From Cymbidium sinense (lineage: Eukaryota > Streptophyta > Magnoliopsida > Asparagales > Orchidaceae), in contig CM038232.1 in the NCBI GenBank assembly GCA_021442155.1, positions 62,093,436-62,157,435 on the forward strand: DNA of 64,000 bases. Direction: 5' to 3'. Shown piece after piece: positions 45,631-59,503 of this stretch (its first letter is position 1; every line of letters starts with the position of its first letter). The notes under the pieces are model-generated. The model was given only the letters and a program-made list of their open reading frames with translations. It ran no database searches and was not told where the DNA came from. Position numbers and translations under genes: made by a program.

Positions 45631-47048
45631 GTTAGCATTTTTTTTTGTCATTTTATTACCTTTTTTATTTCATTGTCACACACACACAATCTATGCTTAA
45701 TTTGACTTTCACTTCATCAAAGATGGTGAGTACATGGTTGGGTCAATACTACTTTTTGCTTTAATTTTTTTGTTGTAGCTTTTGAAAAAGATGTTTAGGA
45801 CTATAAGATGAGTTTATTGGTACTAGTATGTTCTATCAATGCCTATTAGTTTTATTTATTCATTACTACGAGCAATCACTTTGGGCATTATCTACCTAAA
45901 TTTGAAGGGTTAAGTATTTTTTTTTTTCATTATCAACATTAATTTATTATCTTTTGAAGAGCTAATGGCAACTTCTAGGTAACATGTTAGCACTACAGAA
46001 TTAGTTGAGGGAGAACCCAAAATTGAGAAGAAGAAAAGATCATAGAAATTAAGGTAGAGTTTTGATTGGATAACTCATAATAGTTCCTCTATTATTTGAC
46101 ATATATAGGTGCGATCAATGTTGTAAAAAGTGCAAGTATTTTCAAGGCATCGTTATTGTTTTACACCTTAGGCATTTGTTTGAGTGAGATGAAGTTTTAA
46201 AAAAGAAATATCTATTTCACTTGTAAACTAATTGTAAATATGTTGAACATTTTTAAGAGCATAATCTAGAAATTATCACATTTAATTAATTAGGGAAAAT
46301 ATTATGAATCGTCAAATTCTATTGTATTTCAAGTTCAAAATTCATGGTATTTAGATTGTATCAAACAATTACAATAAACTATTTAAGATTGTAGCATGGC
46401 CCAATAATAATATAATACTCACTAGTAACTATTCCACCCCTGCCACCATTCATACTCTCTTTTTTATTAATGGATTTGCCATCCTCTATCTATTCTTATA
46501 TCGCCTCTCTCTTTTGCATCTTCAAGATGTTCACTTTTAGTAGCTTGAAGTTCTTAGATGTACAATTTTTTGTGTAACTCGTTTTCAAATACACATCTTT
46601 AGTTTTGAGGCTCTTGAGGCTCATTTTATATTAGCTCATGCCAATTTATCATCATAAAAAATTAATTCATTTTGTGCATTTGAAGTATTAACATCCATCT
46701 CTTCAATCAAGATATGGCTCTCACCTCACAATTGTTAGTTAGCCTCCTTAAGTTAAAGTGCTTACCTAGTCACACATTAGTGATGGTGCCTACTTGAAGG
46801 TATGTTTAGCATTGTGGCCATGCCTTGTTTAAGCTAGGCGAGCATTTGGCCTACCTTTAATATAATTGGGTGCAACTTACCTTTGAGAGTTTGAATAAGA
46901 TGGTGCATCGTTTTGGAAGTTATGATTAGCGAGAACGAGAGGCCTATGGTATAACATTAAAACAAATGAGGAAATTTTAAAAATCTTTGCTCATCCCATC
47001 ATCTTTTGATTCTTGAGACTACAACGACAAGAGGAAGCATGATTTTTA

Positions 47049-50000
47049 TGCATGACAAGCTTGTATGCATGGGTACAAAGGAAGCCATAAGAAGGAAAAA
47101 AAAATGTTTCTTGATCTCCAAGGATACAACTAAAAGAAGACAAAAAGTGATGATAACAAGCAATTTAAAATGTAAATACAATGTTCTTTTTTAGAGCTGG
47201 CCAACCAAGCTATAAGGAGGGCTTATTTTCATCTCGATATAATAAGGAGGTTTGATTATCATTCTTTTGAGAAGCTTTGATTTAAGGGTGGTTACCTAAA
47301 GTCAATGGATAATTATAGCATTTAATGCTAAAAGTTTTAATTATTTTATATCAAGAATCGGGATTTTTATTTATTTAATTACCTTAAAATGTTTTAAATT
47401 TTTTGTATTAATTCAAATTCTAGTGAATCCAAGATGAGTTCTTATTGAAAGTTCTCTTTCTCTTTATACTCATTTTCTCCCTCCTATTTACAATACTCGG
47501 CTTGGTCTTTTCTCACCTTGAAAGTTTCATTCATTATCTTACCTAATTGACTCAATCGTCTTCCTTGAACCCACGGTCCAAATCCTATGCCTCATCTCGC
47601 TACTCTCTTGAGGATTGGTGAAGGTAAGGATCAAATTGGATACTCAAGGGAATCAAGAGAGGAGCAAGCCATCAAGGCAAAGAAGTAGAACACTCTAGTA
47701 ATCAAGAGGGCTACATGAATGTAATGAATTGAAATGGAAGATCATAGAGGAATCCAAAGGTAAGGAAGGTTAAAGGCTCTTAACTGAGGAGGTTACATTT
47801 GAGGATTGATAAAACTCAATCTATTCTAGCTATATAACTACTTTATGGTTGCATCTCCCTAGTGCACATACTCTTGAAGTCCACGTCAATTTCCTTGGTA
47901 TGAAAATCTGAAAATATATAATTTGCATTAATATTTTCTTCATTTTAATATCAATTTTCTTGGCAAATTATCTGAGAGAAAATTAAATTGTTTTGTTATA
48001 AATCATTCAAAGATTCTTAAATTATTATTATGTTCATAGTTATGTAGGATTAAAAAATATTTTTTTTGTCCAAGTTTTTAACTGCGCAACTTTTCACCGC
48101 CAAATTTGTATAGTGAGAAATCATAGTTTTAACCATCCATTCTACCTTTAAATTCATTTAGGATTACAAAACAATTGATGAATTGAAATAGTAGTGAAAC
48201 TACTAGTCATGGAGAACGATGAGCTACTATTATTATTGGCACATGATAATGATGAGAAAATGAGAGAGCTTTTCATCATCGATGAACATTTTCATTATCA
48301 GTACAATTATTGATCGTGGTAGTCATAAGAACTTGATCTCTACAACTTTAATTGAGAAATTAGGGTTATACACCACTCACCACTCCACACTCCACACCCC
48401 ACACCTATGTCCTTATGCTATGTGGTAGATTAGAAACATTACATAGTTTAGGTTTACAAAATCAGGCAGCATGAAATTTTCCATTATTGGACATTTGTTT
48501 ATGTTGTAACTCTTGATGTAGTTATCTTTTAATATCTATCATGCAATCTTTGAAAATTCTTATTTATGTTATAAGCTATTGTGTATTATTTAGGAGGGAA
48601 TAAAAGTGCATCTTTGTAACAGGAAAGAAATTTGTATTCATTGATCCATTTAGAAGCAACATAACAAACATTACCACATGACAAAGTTATAAAACCTTCC
48701 TCCATTCATCTTCAAGAACACTACCAATCTAGGAGCTCCAAATTTGGAGAAGGAAATTGATTGGAAAAGCAATCCTTTTTCTAACCCATGAATGAGTAAG
48801 AGAAGTAACCATCTTACTAAATGAGGTAAACTTAGGGATGTAACTTAGTAAAGCCTCCTTATAAGTTGGCTTAGGATCAACTCAAAAAATTGGCATGTGA
48901 GTTGAGCTTGATGAGTTAACAAGCCAAGCTTGTGTCAATTTTGATTCGATTTTATCAGCTCGTGAAGCAACTTGTCTAAAAATTGATAATATAAAAAATA
49001 CTTAAATATATTAGCATTCAAGGTTTTTAGTGCTAAACTATTTTTTAAAAATTTTATCTCTTCTCTCAAGCAATTTAATATTATTTCTCTACTATTTTTT
49101 TATCATTTTATCATACTGATTGTGTGACTTCGAATCATTGTCACTCTTTTATAATAAATAAGCAACTTAGGCTCTTAGAATTTAACTTGACCTTGAGCTC
49201 AAATTCGATTAATTATACTTGATTTGCTTACACATTTGGGTAAAACCTAGTGTGGATGTGCCCTTGCCTTGCCAAGCTAGCTCAATTGATACACCAAACC
49301 AGGAAATGACTCATATATCCAATCATTTGCAAGAGTACATTCTTTCAAAAGGGATAGTCATAATCCATAAGCTGGAAGAATAAATCACCCAAAATTTCTT
49401 GCATGACAAGGCTTGTTTGCTTGGGTGCAAAAAATATCCATAAGGAGAAAATTTAAATATCTCTAAGGTTACATCAAGGATACAACCAAAGGGAGACGAA
49501 TGATTGCTAAGGAGTAATTAATACAAATCTCATATTCCTTCATGTGGATAGCCTTTTAATCTATAATGAGGGCTTATCTCCATCCAAATATCATAAGGAC
49601 CATGATTATCCTCTTTTCAAGAAGGAACTTTAATTTTGTATTTTTTTTTTTAAAATTAAGGGATAATTATAAGACTTTCATGATTATTTTTTAATTTTTT
49701 ATATTAAGATTTTCATTTCTATAGATACTCTAACTTACAGTAGATTCTCTATTAATTCCAATTCTAGTGAATCCAAATGAGTTCCACTTCGAACATCTCT
49801 CTCTTATTCTTTATTCTTCCTTACAATATCTTTTCCAAGTTGCTCTCTATCTCCTGCCCTTGTTCAAATAGATGATGTAAGGTTTTCTCCCTCTCAAAAT
49901 TTCAACTATTATTTCTCCAAATTTAGCCTAGCCCTTTACATCTCACCTAGTCCAGCCCTCTTCCTCTCACCTTGTCATCCAAGTCCTACCTGCCCTCTCT

Positions 50001-50308
50001 AGAATAGTCACTCTCTATTATCTATTTTCCTAAGTGTCAGTGAAGGGAACAGTTAAATTAGTTGCTAAAGGGAATAAAAGGAGGAGCAATCAATCAAGAA
50101 ATAGTGGAGGGTCCTCAAGCTATCAGGAAGGCAATAAAGTCAGTTGTAAAGGGGGATGATTGAGGGAAGAATCCAAAGTGAAGGGATGATTAAAGGTTTT
50201 CAGCCAAGGTGCCTACGCTTGAAGATTGGCGGCTCATTCTCTTATAGTTATGTACTACTTTCAATAGTTGCATCTCCTCAGTGTGCATCCTCTTGAATTT
50301 CGACAACA
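47049..50308 (+). mobile_element. Small non-coding LTR retrotransposon in intron 2
   Basis: Two direct repeats, about 47049-47888 and 49400-50308, begin TGCATGACAAG and share ordered blocks: GGGTACAAAGGAAGCCATAAG against GGGTGCAAAAAATATCCATA, TTCTAGTGAATCCAA in both, and GGTTGCATCTCC against AGTTGCATCTCC. The 1.5 kb between them has no coding capacity. The sequence after the first repeat, TTGGTATGAAAATC, is only a weak match to the tRNA-Met primer site. A LARD/TRIM-like element is the best reading. Ends are approximate and no target duplication was confirmed. Divergence is high, so it is old. Confidence 0.6.
48832..49270. mobile_element. Degenerate relative of the hAT MITE
   Basis: The order GAGCTTGATGAGTTAACAAG, an AT-rich middle and GAGCTCAAATTCGATTAATT resembles 58768-59232. 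Ends begin TAGGGATGTAA and close near CTTACACATTTGGG; terminal complementarity is weak. It lies inside the intronic LTR element. Confidence 0.4.
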
Positions 50309-50726
50309 AGTTTTTCACCTAATCCATTATATAGTTTTATACAATACCAAACTTTAATTTTGGATGCCTTGTTCGGGTTTAGGGGGTAATTACAACAGTT
50401 GTATATCCAACTTTTTGGTTATATGGATTCGGGCTTTCATTCAAGAAACTTAGCATGGGTCTTTCAATTTCATCAACTATTTCAAAGATCAAGGGTAAAT
50501 ACATAGCTTTAACCCTTGAAACATGCATCCCCTTTTATCTAAGATTGAACAGGAAACTCATAAGTAATCATTCATTCAAATCATGACCATTTTTTCTTTT
50601 CTTTTTCTAGGTCATCATCTAGGTGATAGTTTTAACACCATCTTAAATAATATTTGGAAATTTTCATTAAAATGGTTAAATTAATGTCATTCATTTGTTT
50701 TTTATTTTTTTGAGTCCTTTTTAAGA

Positions 50727-50730
<4 letters not shown>

Positions 50731-50819
<89 letters not shown>
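50731..50819. repeat. (TA)n microsatellite, about 44 copies
   Basis: Uninterrupted TA dinucleotides over nearly 90 bp, followed by TTTA repeats. Likely polymorphic. Confidence 0.97.
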
Positions 50820-50822
<3 letters not shown>

Positions 50823-53800
50823 CTTATTTATTTATTTATTTGAGTCATACTTAAAATATACTATATGCTATAAATTTTCATTATTTGGAGAAAGCTTTTT
50901 CTATTTGTTGGCATTTAGTGTTATAGCTTTGTCAAAACTAACCATGTTGTTAAAAAAAATTGAGAGGCTTTATCAATGTCACATATGTTGAAGTACTACG
51001 ACTAATTTTATCAGTGTGGTGGAGTTATGGTCTATGACATGCTTTTTCCCCCATTTTCTGTTGTGCCATTTTAAGAGCATGATTTATTGTTTTCAGGAAA
51101 TGTCATGTAATCATTTTTTTTTTTGTGCTATGGTTCATTTCGAGTAGGTTTTTCTTTGCTTGTCAGGCTTTATTAATATTATCTAGTACCTATTCAAAGA
51201 GAGGTTACATTACTTCTAAATCTGTCTGATTGGCTTTCTTTGTTACCTGCATTTTCTTGTTGTGATGAACCTTTTTAAGTGCACTACTTATTTTTGTTGT
51301 CGTGCATGAAATATACCATGTATCGAAGCTACCTTTCTTAGTAGGAATACTCATTTAGAGAAGCTTTAATAATCATTTGTATCAAAGAGTTTGTTAATAT
51401 TAGTTACTGTCTACTTCAAAATTGAGAGGCTTCATCACTTTGCCAGACATAGAGATGTTCTACTGGCTATACTCTGTTTCATTACATAGGCTGATCAAAT
51501 GGAGATGTTAGTCCTACATTTGTTATGAAGTAGCAATCATGTGTACTATGTGAGTATATATACTTATGAAAATTCTGTCATTTCATGTAAAATAGACTGT
51601 GTTAAAATTAGAAAATTTAAATTTTATGTATGAGCATATTTTGTTTAATGTGTTTTATGCAATTGCTATTTTGCAGTTTTTTTTCTTTCAATTTTAGAAC
51701 AATTGTAAGAAGAATTGATCTTCATATGTAATTGAAATTTTAGTTAAATAATGTTATCAAAATCTTGGCAATTAACTAAACTCTAGAAATGATTTTATCC
51801 CTCTTTCTCTAGAAACGCTCACCAAAATAGATGTTATTTCATTTTATTGTATTCCTTCCCCTGAAAACATGATGTGGTCAATTTTTTTTTTTTTTTATGG
51901 ATGTTGCATCGATGTTGAATACTGGCGCATTACTCTTTTAAAGCCATTATTTTTTATCAATAAATCAAGTGATCAAATGAAAGGCTAGAATCATGCTGAT
52001 CTTTTTTTCATGTTCAAAATGAAATGAACTTAGAAAGTAGGATGTTCATATCAATGTGCATCCACTCTCATCCTCATCTCCCCTTCCATCATTTCAATTC
52101 TACATTGTTGCTTTTTGTCCAGCTTATTTTTGAAGGGGTAATTGTAAATGTTGCAACAGATGGATTTATATAATTCAAGAGGAAATTATGTATAAATTTT
52201 TGTCTACGGATGTAGATTAAAAATTTTTTGAAGGAATTCTTTTTTGTATCTTTTGATAGAAGCATACATCATAAAGCAATTATCACTAAAGGTACTAAAG
52301 CACAAAAATGTCTGAAAACGAAGAAAGAGATGAGAGATGCTCTTTTTTTGAACTTAGGATCCAAGTTTTACACTAAAAAAAGATAATGCACCTTTTTAAT
52401 AGCTTAAACTATTTATAATAAAATGAAGTTTCTAGGGGATGAAAATTTTGATGAGCTCATTCATAATTTGATAACTGGCATTTTTATGTAGTGGTTTACA
52501 TACTGAAGAAATAGAAAAACAGATAATATTTTATGATTTCTAATTTGAAGTAGAATGATACGAAAATATCACATATTTTACTCACACAATTCATGCAAAT
52601 AATATATATAATGAAAACATTAATATAATGTTTAATATAAACTAATAGATTACGTTATGATTCATGTAAGTCTAATAATCCACAAAGAAATTTGTTAAAT
52701 TGGAAAATAAGATTGAGAAGATGATGAAGAATTTGGACAAGATTGATATGGCTTTGATGATGATGATGAAATTTCTAAAACTTAAAAAAGAAACTCCCTA
52801 AAATTAGATTATATATTTCTACAAGAATTGGAGTTGATTGTTTCATTGCAGCATTTGTGTAATATTTATATAATCTAAGAAGAGCTTCTAATAGGAAGCA
52901 TACATAGTCATGAAGTAATACTTATAGAAGAATTACAATAAACCATGAATGATGAATTGGTAGAATGATAAACGTAGAATAATTACAATAGTCTATGGAT
53001 TGATGAGTAGATAGTAGAGATCTTATGGATCAATATGGTGGCAGCAGAAGAGGAAGGAAAGAGGGTGGATGTCTTTTAGAATGTGGGTCCAGTTTGCGAA
53101 AATTACACAGTTACTTTACATTCCCCCTCAACTGGAGTTTCCGTGTATTTTTTGAAAGATAACCTCTATTAAATTTTTATTGAGAATTTTAGCAAGTTTT
53201 TTACCTATGGCTATGATTGGAGTATAGAGTAAACCATTGTCAAGCTCCTCTTTTGCAAAGTGTTTATCAAATTTAATATGTTTTGTATGATTATGTTGCA
53301 TGAGATTATGAACAATATAAGATATTTTTATTTAATCCTTTAATCTTCCAAGATAGTTTTGAGATTGTGATTTGTATTCTTGATGCCATAGATCTAAATT
53401 TATTTTCTAGGCTTGATTTTATTACTATATTTATTTTTTACTTCACCAAGTCATAATGTGGGCTCCTAAGATTGTATAATATCTTGAATTTGACCTTCTG
53501 TCAGTTATAAAACTTGCATAGCATGCTCTGTTTATACTTCAAGAGTCAAACCATACTTCTTTTTGAATGAAATTTCTTTGCCTGAGGTTCATTTCAAATT
53601 TTATTGATATGTTGCTCAAAGGTGTGATTCTTTAGGATTGTATATTAATTTACTCATTGCACCAATAATATACCACAACTGATGAAGATAGAACTAATAT
53701 GCTGATGTGAAACACAACTCGTGTGAAAAAGGGAGTATAATGTAAATAAACTATTTTGGATATTTATGGATTGTCATGAGAGGTATTTATATGTTTATCA

Positions 53801-56044
53801 GAGTTGTGCGTAGGGGGACTTCTCTAGCATACCTTCAAATAAAGAGGAAAAATAGATTTTAAAATTTAATGGTGTCTTTTTATGTATGTGACCCATTATC
53901 TTAACAGATAGTTGGTCAGAAATGATTTCTACTAGTCAAGTGATCTGCTTTGAAAGGTCACTGCTGTTATTATCTGCTATAGGCATGTGACAAGATGGAC
54001 TTCAAAGCCAGTTTCCTACTTGTTCTAAGTCATCATGCAGTTTTTTCTTGTCTTTGAAGGTTCATCGTTCCGTCTAAATGCCTTTGCAAAATTCTCTTTG
54101 TGTGATTTTATATATTTCAGTTCCGTTGGTGTGCTTAAGCCATTTATTTTGAAGTCAATGAGTTTTTTAGAAAATTTTGAAATATCTGTGCCTGAATTCT
54201 TGACTGTCACCAACTTGCTGCTCTTGAAATCATTCCATTCCTACTGATTGGAACTGTTTGGATATGTTCTCATTTCTTTTTCATTTTTGGGTTATTTTCT
54301 CTCATCATTTAAGGCACCTTTTATACATAGATTATGACCTGCCTTCTCGCGCAATGATGGAGCTGATTAAATTGTCGGATTATGAACTTCTGGTTTTGGT
54401 TAAAATGTTTTAAGATTCGTTGAGTTCTATGTTGTGGTGGCCTAATGTAGTTAGATTTCATACAGTTTGGCGAACATGCATGTTTGACTGCTTGGTAAGT
54501 ATTTTTTTGTCATAACAACATTTTAGTGGCCTTCTAAAGGCGCATGTGTGCGCACTCATCTGACCTGCTTTTTCTGATTTCTTTTTCTTTGATTTTGTTT
54601 ATGGGCCAGAAGTATTGACAATCCTATCAACCTTTGTGTGTTTTACGTCAATGCCAAATGTTAGCCTTGCCCAGCACTTAAATCATTTCCAAAACCAAGT
54701 CCCAGAAACTTTTTCTTCGCTTCCTTTTTTTGGCCGCCTTACCAAATACCTTTGTTTATTTTTCCTGATTCCTGATTCTACCTCCATCCTGTACTCTTCT
54801 TTAAGTGTAGGTCTTCTGCTACCCACTTCCAAATTGCTGTTTGCACGCATCTTTAATCCTTTTACCATCATGATTATTCATTTGATTACACAATTGTCCC
54901 AAGTAATTATACATGCATAATTTATTTATATTTCTTCTGCTACGAATCTCCCTTTACTGGCCCTGTTTTTGAATCGAATCACAATATTGAAGTGTTTATC
55001 CTAATAGAGGATGCTCTCTTAATGTAATTTTTTTCTAATGGAAACCATTCTGCTGATTTCAGATCAGATATAGTTGATCTTTATCATCAATTCATTAGTT
55101 TGAAAGTACATTTTCTATGTAATTTCACTTTATTATTATGTAATTTGTCATTTTTTGAGTCCGTTTATATAAAAGAATCTCTTGGAGCACTTCAGTTATT
55201 TGTCTGGCTAAACAACCAGATTAGGTATCTCTGATTAGTTTGGATGAATTAAATCAAGCTTACTGCTATGAAATTTCATTCAAGCAAGGTTCTCTCTTCT
55301 CCTTGTGAAGTGATGGGCCCCTTTTTGTGAAGCAGTGCTTGATGGCAATAGGTTCTGTTATTCTACCATATCCTTTGTTTGTTCTCTCCTTTCCCTACCA
55401 CTCTTGAACACACCTTCCCCCCTCTAAAACCCAACTATTATCTGTCCACACCATTCCTAAATGATTGCAATCTGCTGCCAATTCAACCTGCTTTTTCTTT
55501 TGTGTTATCTTATGTCCCTAGTGGTTTACTAGGTATCTTAACAACCTTGAACTCTGACCTCAGGACTTGAGGAGCATTTTGTAAGTATTGTGATTGCTCA
55601 GGCCTAACAATCATATAATCTTTTGAAAGCAGTTTTTATTTTTAAAGAAAAAAAAAAAATTTAACGTGGTGTGACTCCTTGATCTTTGGTTGTGTGATTT
55701 GGAGAGTCCATTTTATTAGAATTATATTGCATAGAATTCAAAATTTCTCTGTCCAATTGTGTAATAAGTCCATGCAGTTGATAATTTTCAAGAATAGTTG
55801 GGCCTTGGTAAGCTGCTTTTGAAGTGGAAGGGCTGCAATTGACAAATTTAAGTGTTTTACAATAAGGCATTACATGAAAAATTTAGCATTGGAATAGAGA
55901 AAGGCTTTTTTGAGTGCCTTGTGCTGCTTTAAGTTATGACAGCTAACATATTGGTGATTAGAAGTTGAGCACCCTGAATGAAAATAAAACTTATTGACGC
56001 TGTTTAGCATTCTGAGATATTTATAGGCTGATGGTATTTTGCAG

Positions 56045-56980
56045 GCAGTCCTAAGCATGAACGACACATTAGTCCAGGGAATTCCTCAGCAAATAGGAGT
56101 AAAGTATCTGATGACAGGGCCAGAAAGTATCATGGAAAGCAACCAGAGAAGGATCCTGGTCATAGCCTTTCTAGCAGAGGGAGCGATTCTCACAGATATT
56201 CTGATAAGCATGCTTACCGAAGTTCTCGTGACTACAAACACAGTGATGATGGAGGATACCACAGGTTTCCTGATGATGAAGACAGAGATTCTTCTGGGTA
56301 TTCTAAGTATGGCCGGGAATTAAGAGGTGGTCGTCCTGATTCTGCAAAGTACAATGAAAGTTTTGAGAGGTCTAAAGAAGACAGTCGAAATACAGATAGA
56401 AATGCAGAAAGATATCATTCTAGAGATAAATATGAGAATTCTGGACACAGAAGTAGAGGCAAGGATAGAGAAGTGAATGCTCTTGCTCATAGGTACAATG
56501 AGATAGAATCTTCCAGAGCTACTTCTGGGAGCAGGCAATTGACCTCAAGAAGAGATAACAGAAGAGTTGATGAGGGGGAACGACTTAGAGAAAGAGATGA
56601 TAGAGATGACAGAAGACTTCATAACCGAAGTCCAAGTGATTACAGGAAAGAACGTGCATCCACTCCTGAAGACAGTAGAGGACATGCCAAGGATTCGTTT
56701 ATAGGAAGGGAAAGTGTTGGCTATCGACTGAAAGAAAGTCAGCGAAAGGAAACTGACGAGCAAGATTGTCAGGTACAGAAGAGGAGATACAATGATATGC
56801 ATAGCAAAAAGTATGAGGAGAAATACTCTCTATATCCTGATAAAAATAGAAAGGAGAGTGAGAGGTTTTCTGTTTATCAAGCTGGGGAGGAGAAAAGTGA
56901 TAGTTATGCAGATAAGAAGCCCAATGCAACTGAGGAGAAAAGTTCATCAAAAAAGTTGAAGCTAGGACAGCAAGATAAGT
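56045..56980 (+). CDS. RSRC2-like protein, large Arg/Ser/Asp/Glu-rich exon
   Basis: 936 bp, open throughout in the frame set by exon 45492-45630. It starts GSPKHERHISPGNSSANRSK and is rich in Arg, Ser, Asp, Glu, Lys and Tyr, with repeated patterns such as SRGSDSHRYSDK, RDYKHSDD, ERLRERDDRDDRRL and RRYNDMHSKKYEEKY. It ends in SSSKKLKLGQQDK. No globular domain is seen. Such alternating Arg-Glu/Asp and Arg-Ser tracts are typical of intrinsically disordered nuclear proteins linked to splicing. The donor GTATGT at 56981 leaves one base (phase 1). The alternative acceptor four bases later (ORF 56039-56323) gives only a short frame. Confidence 0.85.
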
Positions 56981-57078
56981 GTATGTGTGACATCTTGGAA
57001 CTCTTTTTTTATATTGCATTTTATCCCTTGAAATTTCATAAATTGAAGCTGCAGTTGACTCTTCTAGTCTTATTTCAG

Positions 57079-57243
57079 TTGCACCAAGTATGCCTGAAGG
57101 AAAACTATCATCAAGTTCAAATCAAGTTAACGATGCAACTGAGAAACTCACTCTTGGGCCGTCTGGCTTAGCCAATGACCATAATGAAGCTGCTGAAGAT
57201 CTTAATGCTGCAAAAGTTGCTGCTATGAAAGCTGCTGAGTTAG
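57079..57243 (+). CDS. RSRC2-like protein, third coding exon
   Basis: The acceptor TATTTCAG ends at 57078. Two bases complete the split codon, then APSMPEGKLSSSSNQVNDAT and EKLTLGPSGL follow. It ends with AAEDLNAAKVAAMKAAEL, a short amphipathic helix conserved in plant members just before the C-terminal domain. The donor is GTGGGC at 57244, phase 1. Confidence 0.85.
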
Positions 57244-58767
57244 GTGGGCACACTTTTTTAAAGCTTTTTTATTACCTAAGTTTAATTCCACAATTTATTG
57301 TGATAAATTTTTTTCTTGTTATAGCTGTGCAAGTAAGATTTTTTTATACGTCTTCTTAGAAAAATTTATATCAGTTTAGTTATCTGTTGAAGATGCTATG
57401 TCAATATTCTGGTTATCTATGTCCTTTTTTATTTTTCCAGGTTATATATGTTCTTTAATTTTGTAATTGTTGCTTTTCTTTGCATAAGTTGATGGTTGTC
57501 ACTGGTTTTTTAGCTATAAATTGACATACCAAGTGCCATTAACTTTACTCATCCCAAACTTGTTGCCGTTGCAAAAGTTGCTCATCCTGGAATAGTCTCC
57601 ATAATGGCTGCTGGATAATTCCTCCATTGATTAAAATAAAAAATGGAAAAGTGGTTGCGGTGACTTGTAATTTTTTTTAAGTTATATATATATGAACTAT
57701 ATTATTTTATTTACTAATTAAGTAGTATACAGTAATAGGGATGTGGAGGTAATAAGGTTGATTAATAAATCATCAGAGTTCTAGGATCATCAAAATGGGA
57801 GTTTCATCTGTAACAGATCCGTATTTTGTTTGTAGTAATGAAGCTGACAAGTAGTTTCTCTCCTCAACATTGAGTTTATAGGTATTGATGCAGTTTTTTA
57901 AAGAACATATTTTACTCGCTTTTATTTTATTATTGTTGCATTTTTGAGATAAAGGTGCTAGCCTCTAATTCCTGGTACCTAATTCATAGTGCCTATAGAT
58001 TACATTAGTGTTATTGAGGTTTTCTGTAGAGTAAAAATTATGATTATATTGTTTTGAAAGGATTTGAAATTTTGAATGCTTCAGGTCACACTGAGGACCA
58101 AGTTTCATAGTTAAATATTGAATTTGATCAATTCCAAAATGGACCATTTCACTCTTTAATTGTCTTTAGAAGGATGGGAAGTGAAGCATGAATACTTCTA
58201 AAGATGGTATTCTGTACTTCTTGTTCCAGAATACCTGATAATCCTACCGAGTGCATTATATACTAAATTTGGGAAACATGAGTTAAAGCTTTAATATTTT
58301 AGTGGATTCGTCCATTCTAGGATTGTGTCATGAGGAATGATTCATCATTTGGGTTGCAGAAAGAGCGTTTGGTTTGGTGTGACTCTTTTATTAGGAGCTG
58401 GATTTGGGATTGCTGCACCCTTTTTTTTGGGTATTTTTGAAGTCATTGAAGCCCTTCATGTTTGTGAATATAGACAAGGGTACTGAGGCTTTCTTCAAGT
58501 TATTATAGGGTTTCAAGCAATTGTAGGATGAATTGGCTCCACTCTATTCTACCGCTTAGTATAGACCGTTTTTGGCAGTATGGATGGTTGTTTTTTTAGA
58601 GATAGTCCGGAATCATTGGAGCTTAGCATACTTGTTGATGCAAATGTAGGGAAAGTCCCATTAGTTGTTCACTTGACCAAAATACAATTTAAGTAGAATC
58701 AAACTCTTTTTAGGAACAAGTATTGTGATTGAGGATTTCATTTGCAAGAGTAGGCTCTAATGGGGTT

Positions 58768-59232
58768 TAGGGGTGTGAGCTTAGTTGACTCGTGAGGTGG
58801 CTTTGGCTAGGCTCGATAAATGGTTTGTGAATTGAGCTTGATGACCTAATGAACCAATCTTGAGCCACCCCTGATTTGGCTCGTTAGCTCATGAGACTAT
58901 TCATTAAAAAATACTAATATAAAATATGCTAAAAATTTATTTGAATATAATAGTTCAAGTATAAAGTAGTTAAAAATATTTAAAATTATACCTATTTTTA
59001 TATTATTAAGTAATTTCTTATTATTTTTCTTATAATTTTTTTATTTTTTATCATTTTATTTGAATAATTGATTAAATTATAATAATTATTTTTTTCATAC
59101 TAAATGAGCTAGCTCTTGAGCCGACTCAAAGTCGTAAAATAAATCTCGAGTTCGAGCTCAAACTTGATTAATTAATCATACTTCTTAAATCAGGGATGAC
59201 TTGAGCTCGGCTTGACTCATTTACACTCCTAA
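58768..59232. mobile_element. hAT-type MITE, 465 bp
   Basis: Ends TAGGGGTGTGAGCTTAG and CTCATTTACACTCCTA are inverted relatives, with TAGG-GTGT outermost. Internally GCTCG/CGAGC-rich flanks enclose an AT-rich centre. An 8-bp target duplication with one mismatch flanks it: ATGGGGTT (58760-58767) and ATGAGGTT (59233-59240). Eight-base duplications and TAGGGGTG ends fit the hAT superfamily. It has no coding capacity. Confidence 0.8.
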
Positions 59233-59469
59233 TGAGGTTGATTTGATTTTTTTTTTTTTCCAAATTTGGGGAAATGATAGCTCTTATGGATTTTGTCTTG
59301 AAGTTTTAAGTTACATTTGGTGGCCAATAATTGATGATTTATCATGTTTTATATCCCATAGATTTGTTGTTTTGTTGGTACCCAAATAGGTAGTGATAAT
59401 TCACCAATTTTTGTTAGTGAGAATGTGTCATTAGTCCGAGTTTTTTTTTTCCTGCAAAGTAACCAGAAA

Positions 59470-59472
<3 letters not shown>

Positions 59473-59500
<28 letters not shown>
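59473..59500. repeat. (AT)n microsatellite
   Basis: About fourteen AT dinucleotides inside intron 4. Confidence 0.95.

Positions 59501-59503
<3 letters not shown>

Larger units (their letters stand above)
45631..56044 (+). other. Intron 2 of the RSRC2-like gene, 10.4 kb
   Basis: Donor GTTAGC, acceptor TTTTGCAG at 56044, phase 1. It contains the small LTR element at 47049-50308, a degenerate relative of the hAT MITE near 48832-49270 and a long (TA)n at 50731-50819. The parts 45640-47040, 50320-50730 and 50820-56040 are T-rich with no recognised repeat; small ORFs there (for example 54615-54920, 55379-55570) have no domain. Confidence 0.75.

Noticed and set aside
56039..56323. ORF beginning MQAVLSMNDTLVQGI
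   Set aside because: It overlaps the large RSRC2-like exon in another frame. Exon phase from 45630 selects the frame starting GSPKHERH.
57090..57359. 89-codon ORF as a separate gene
   Set aside because: Its first part is coding exon 3 of the RSRC2-like gene; the rest is read-through into intron 4 past the GTGGGC donor.
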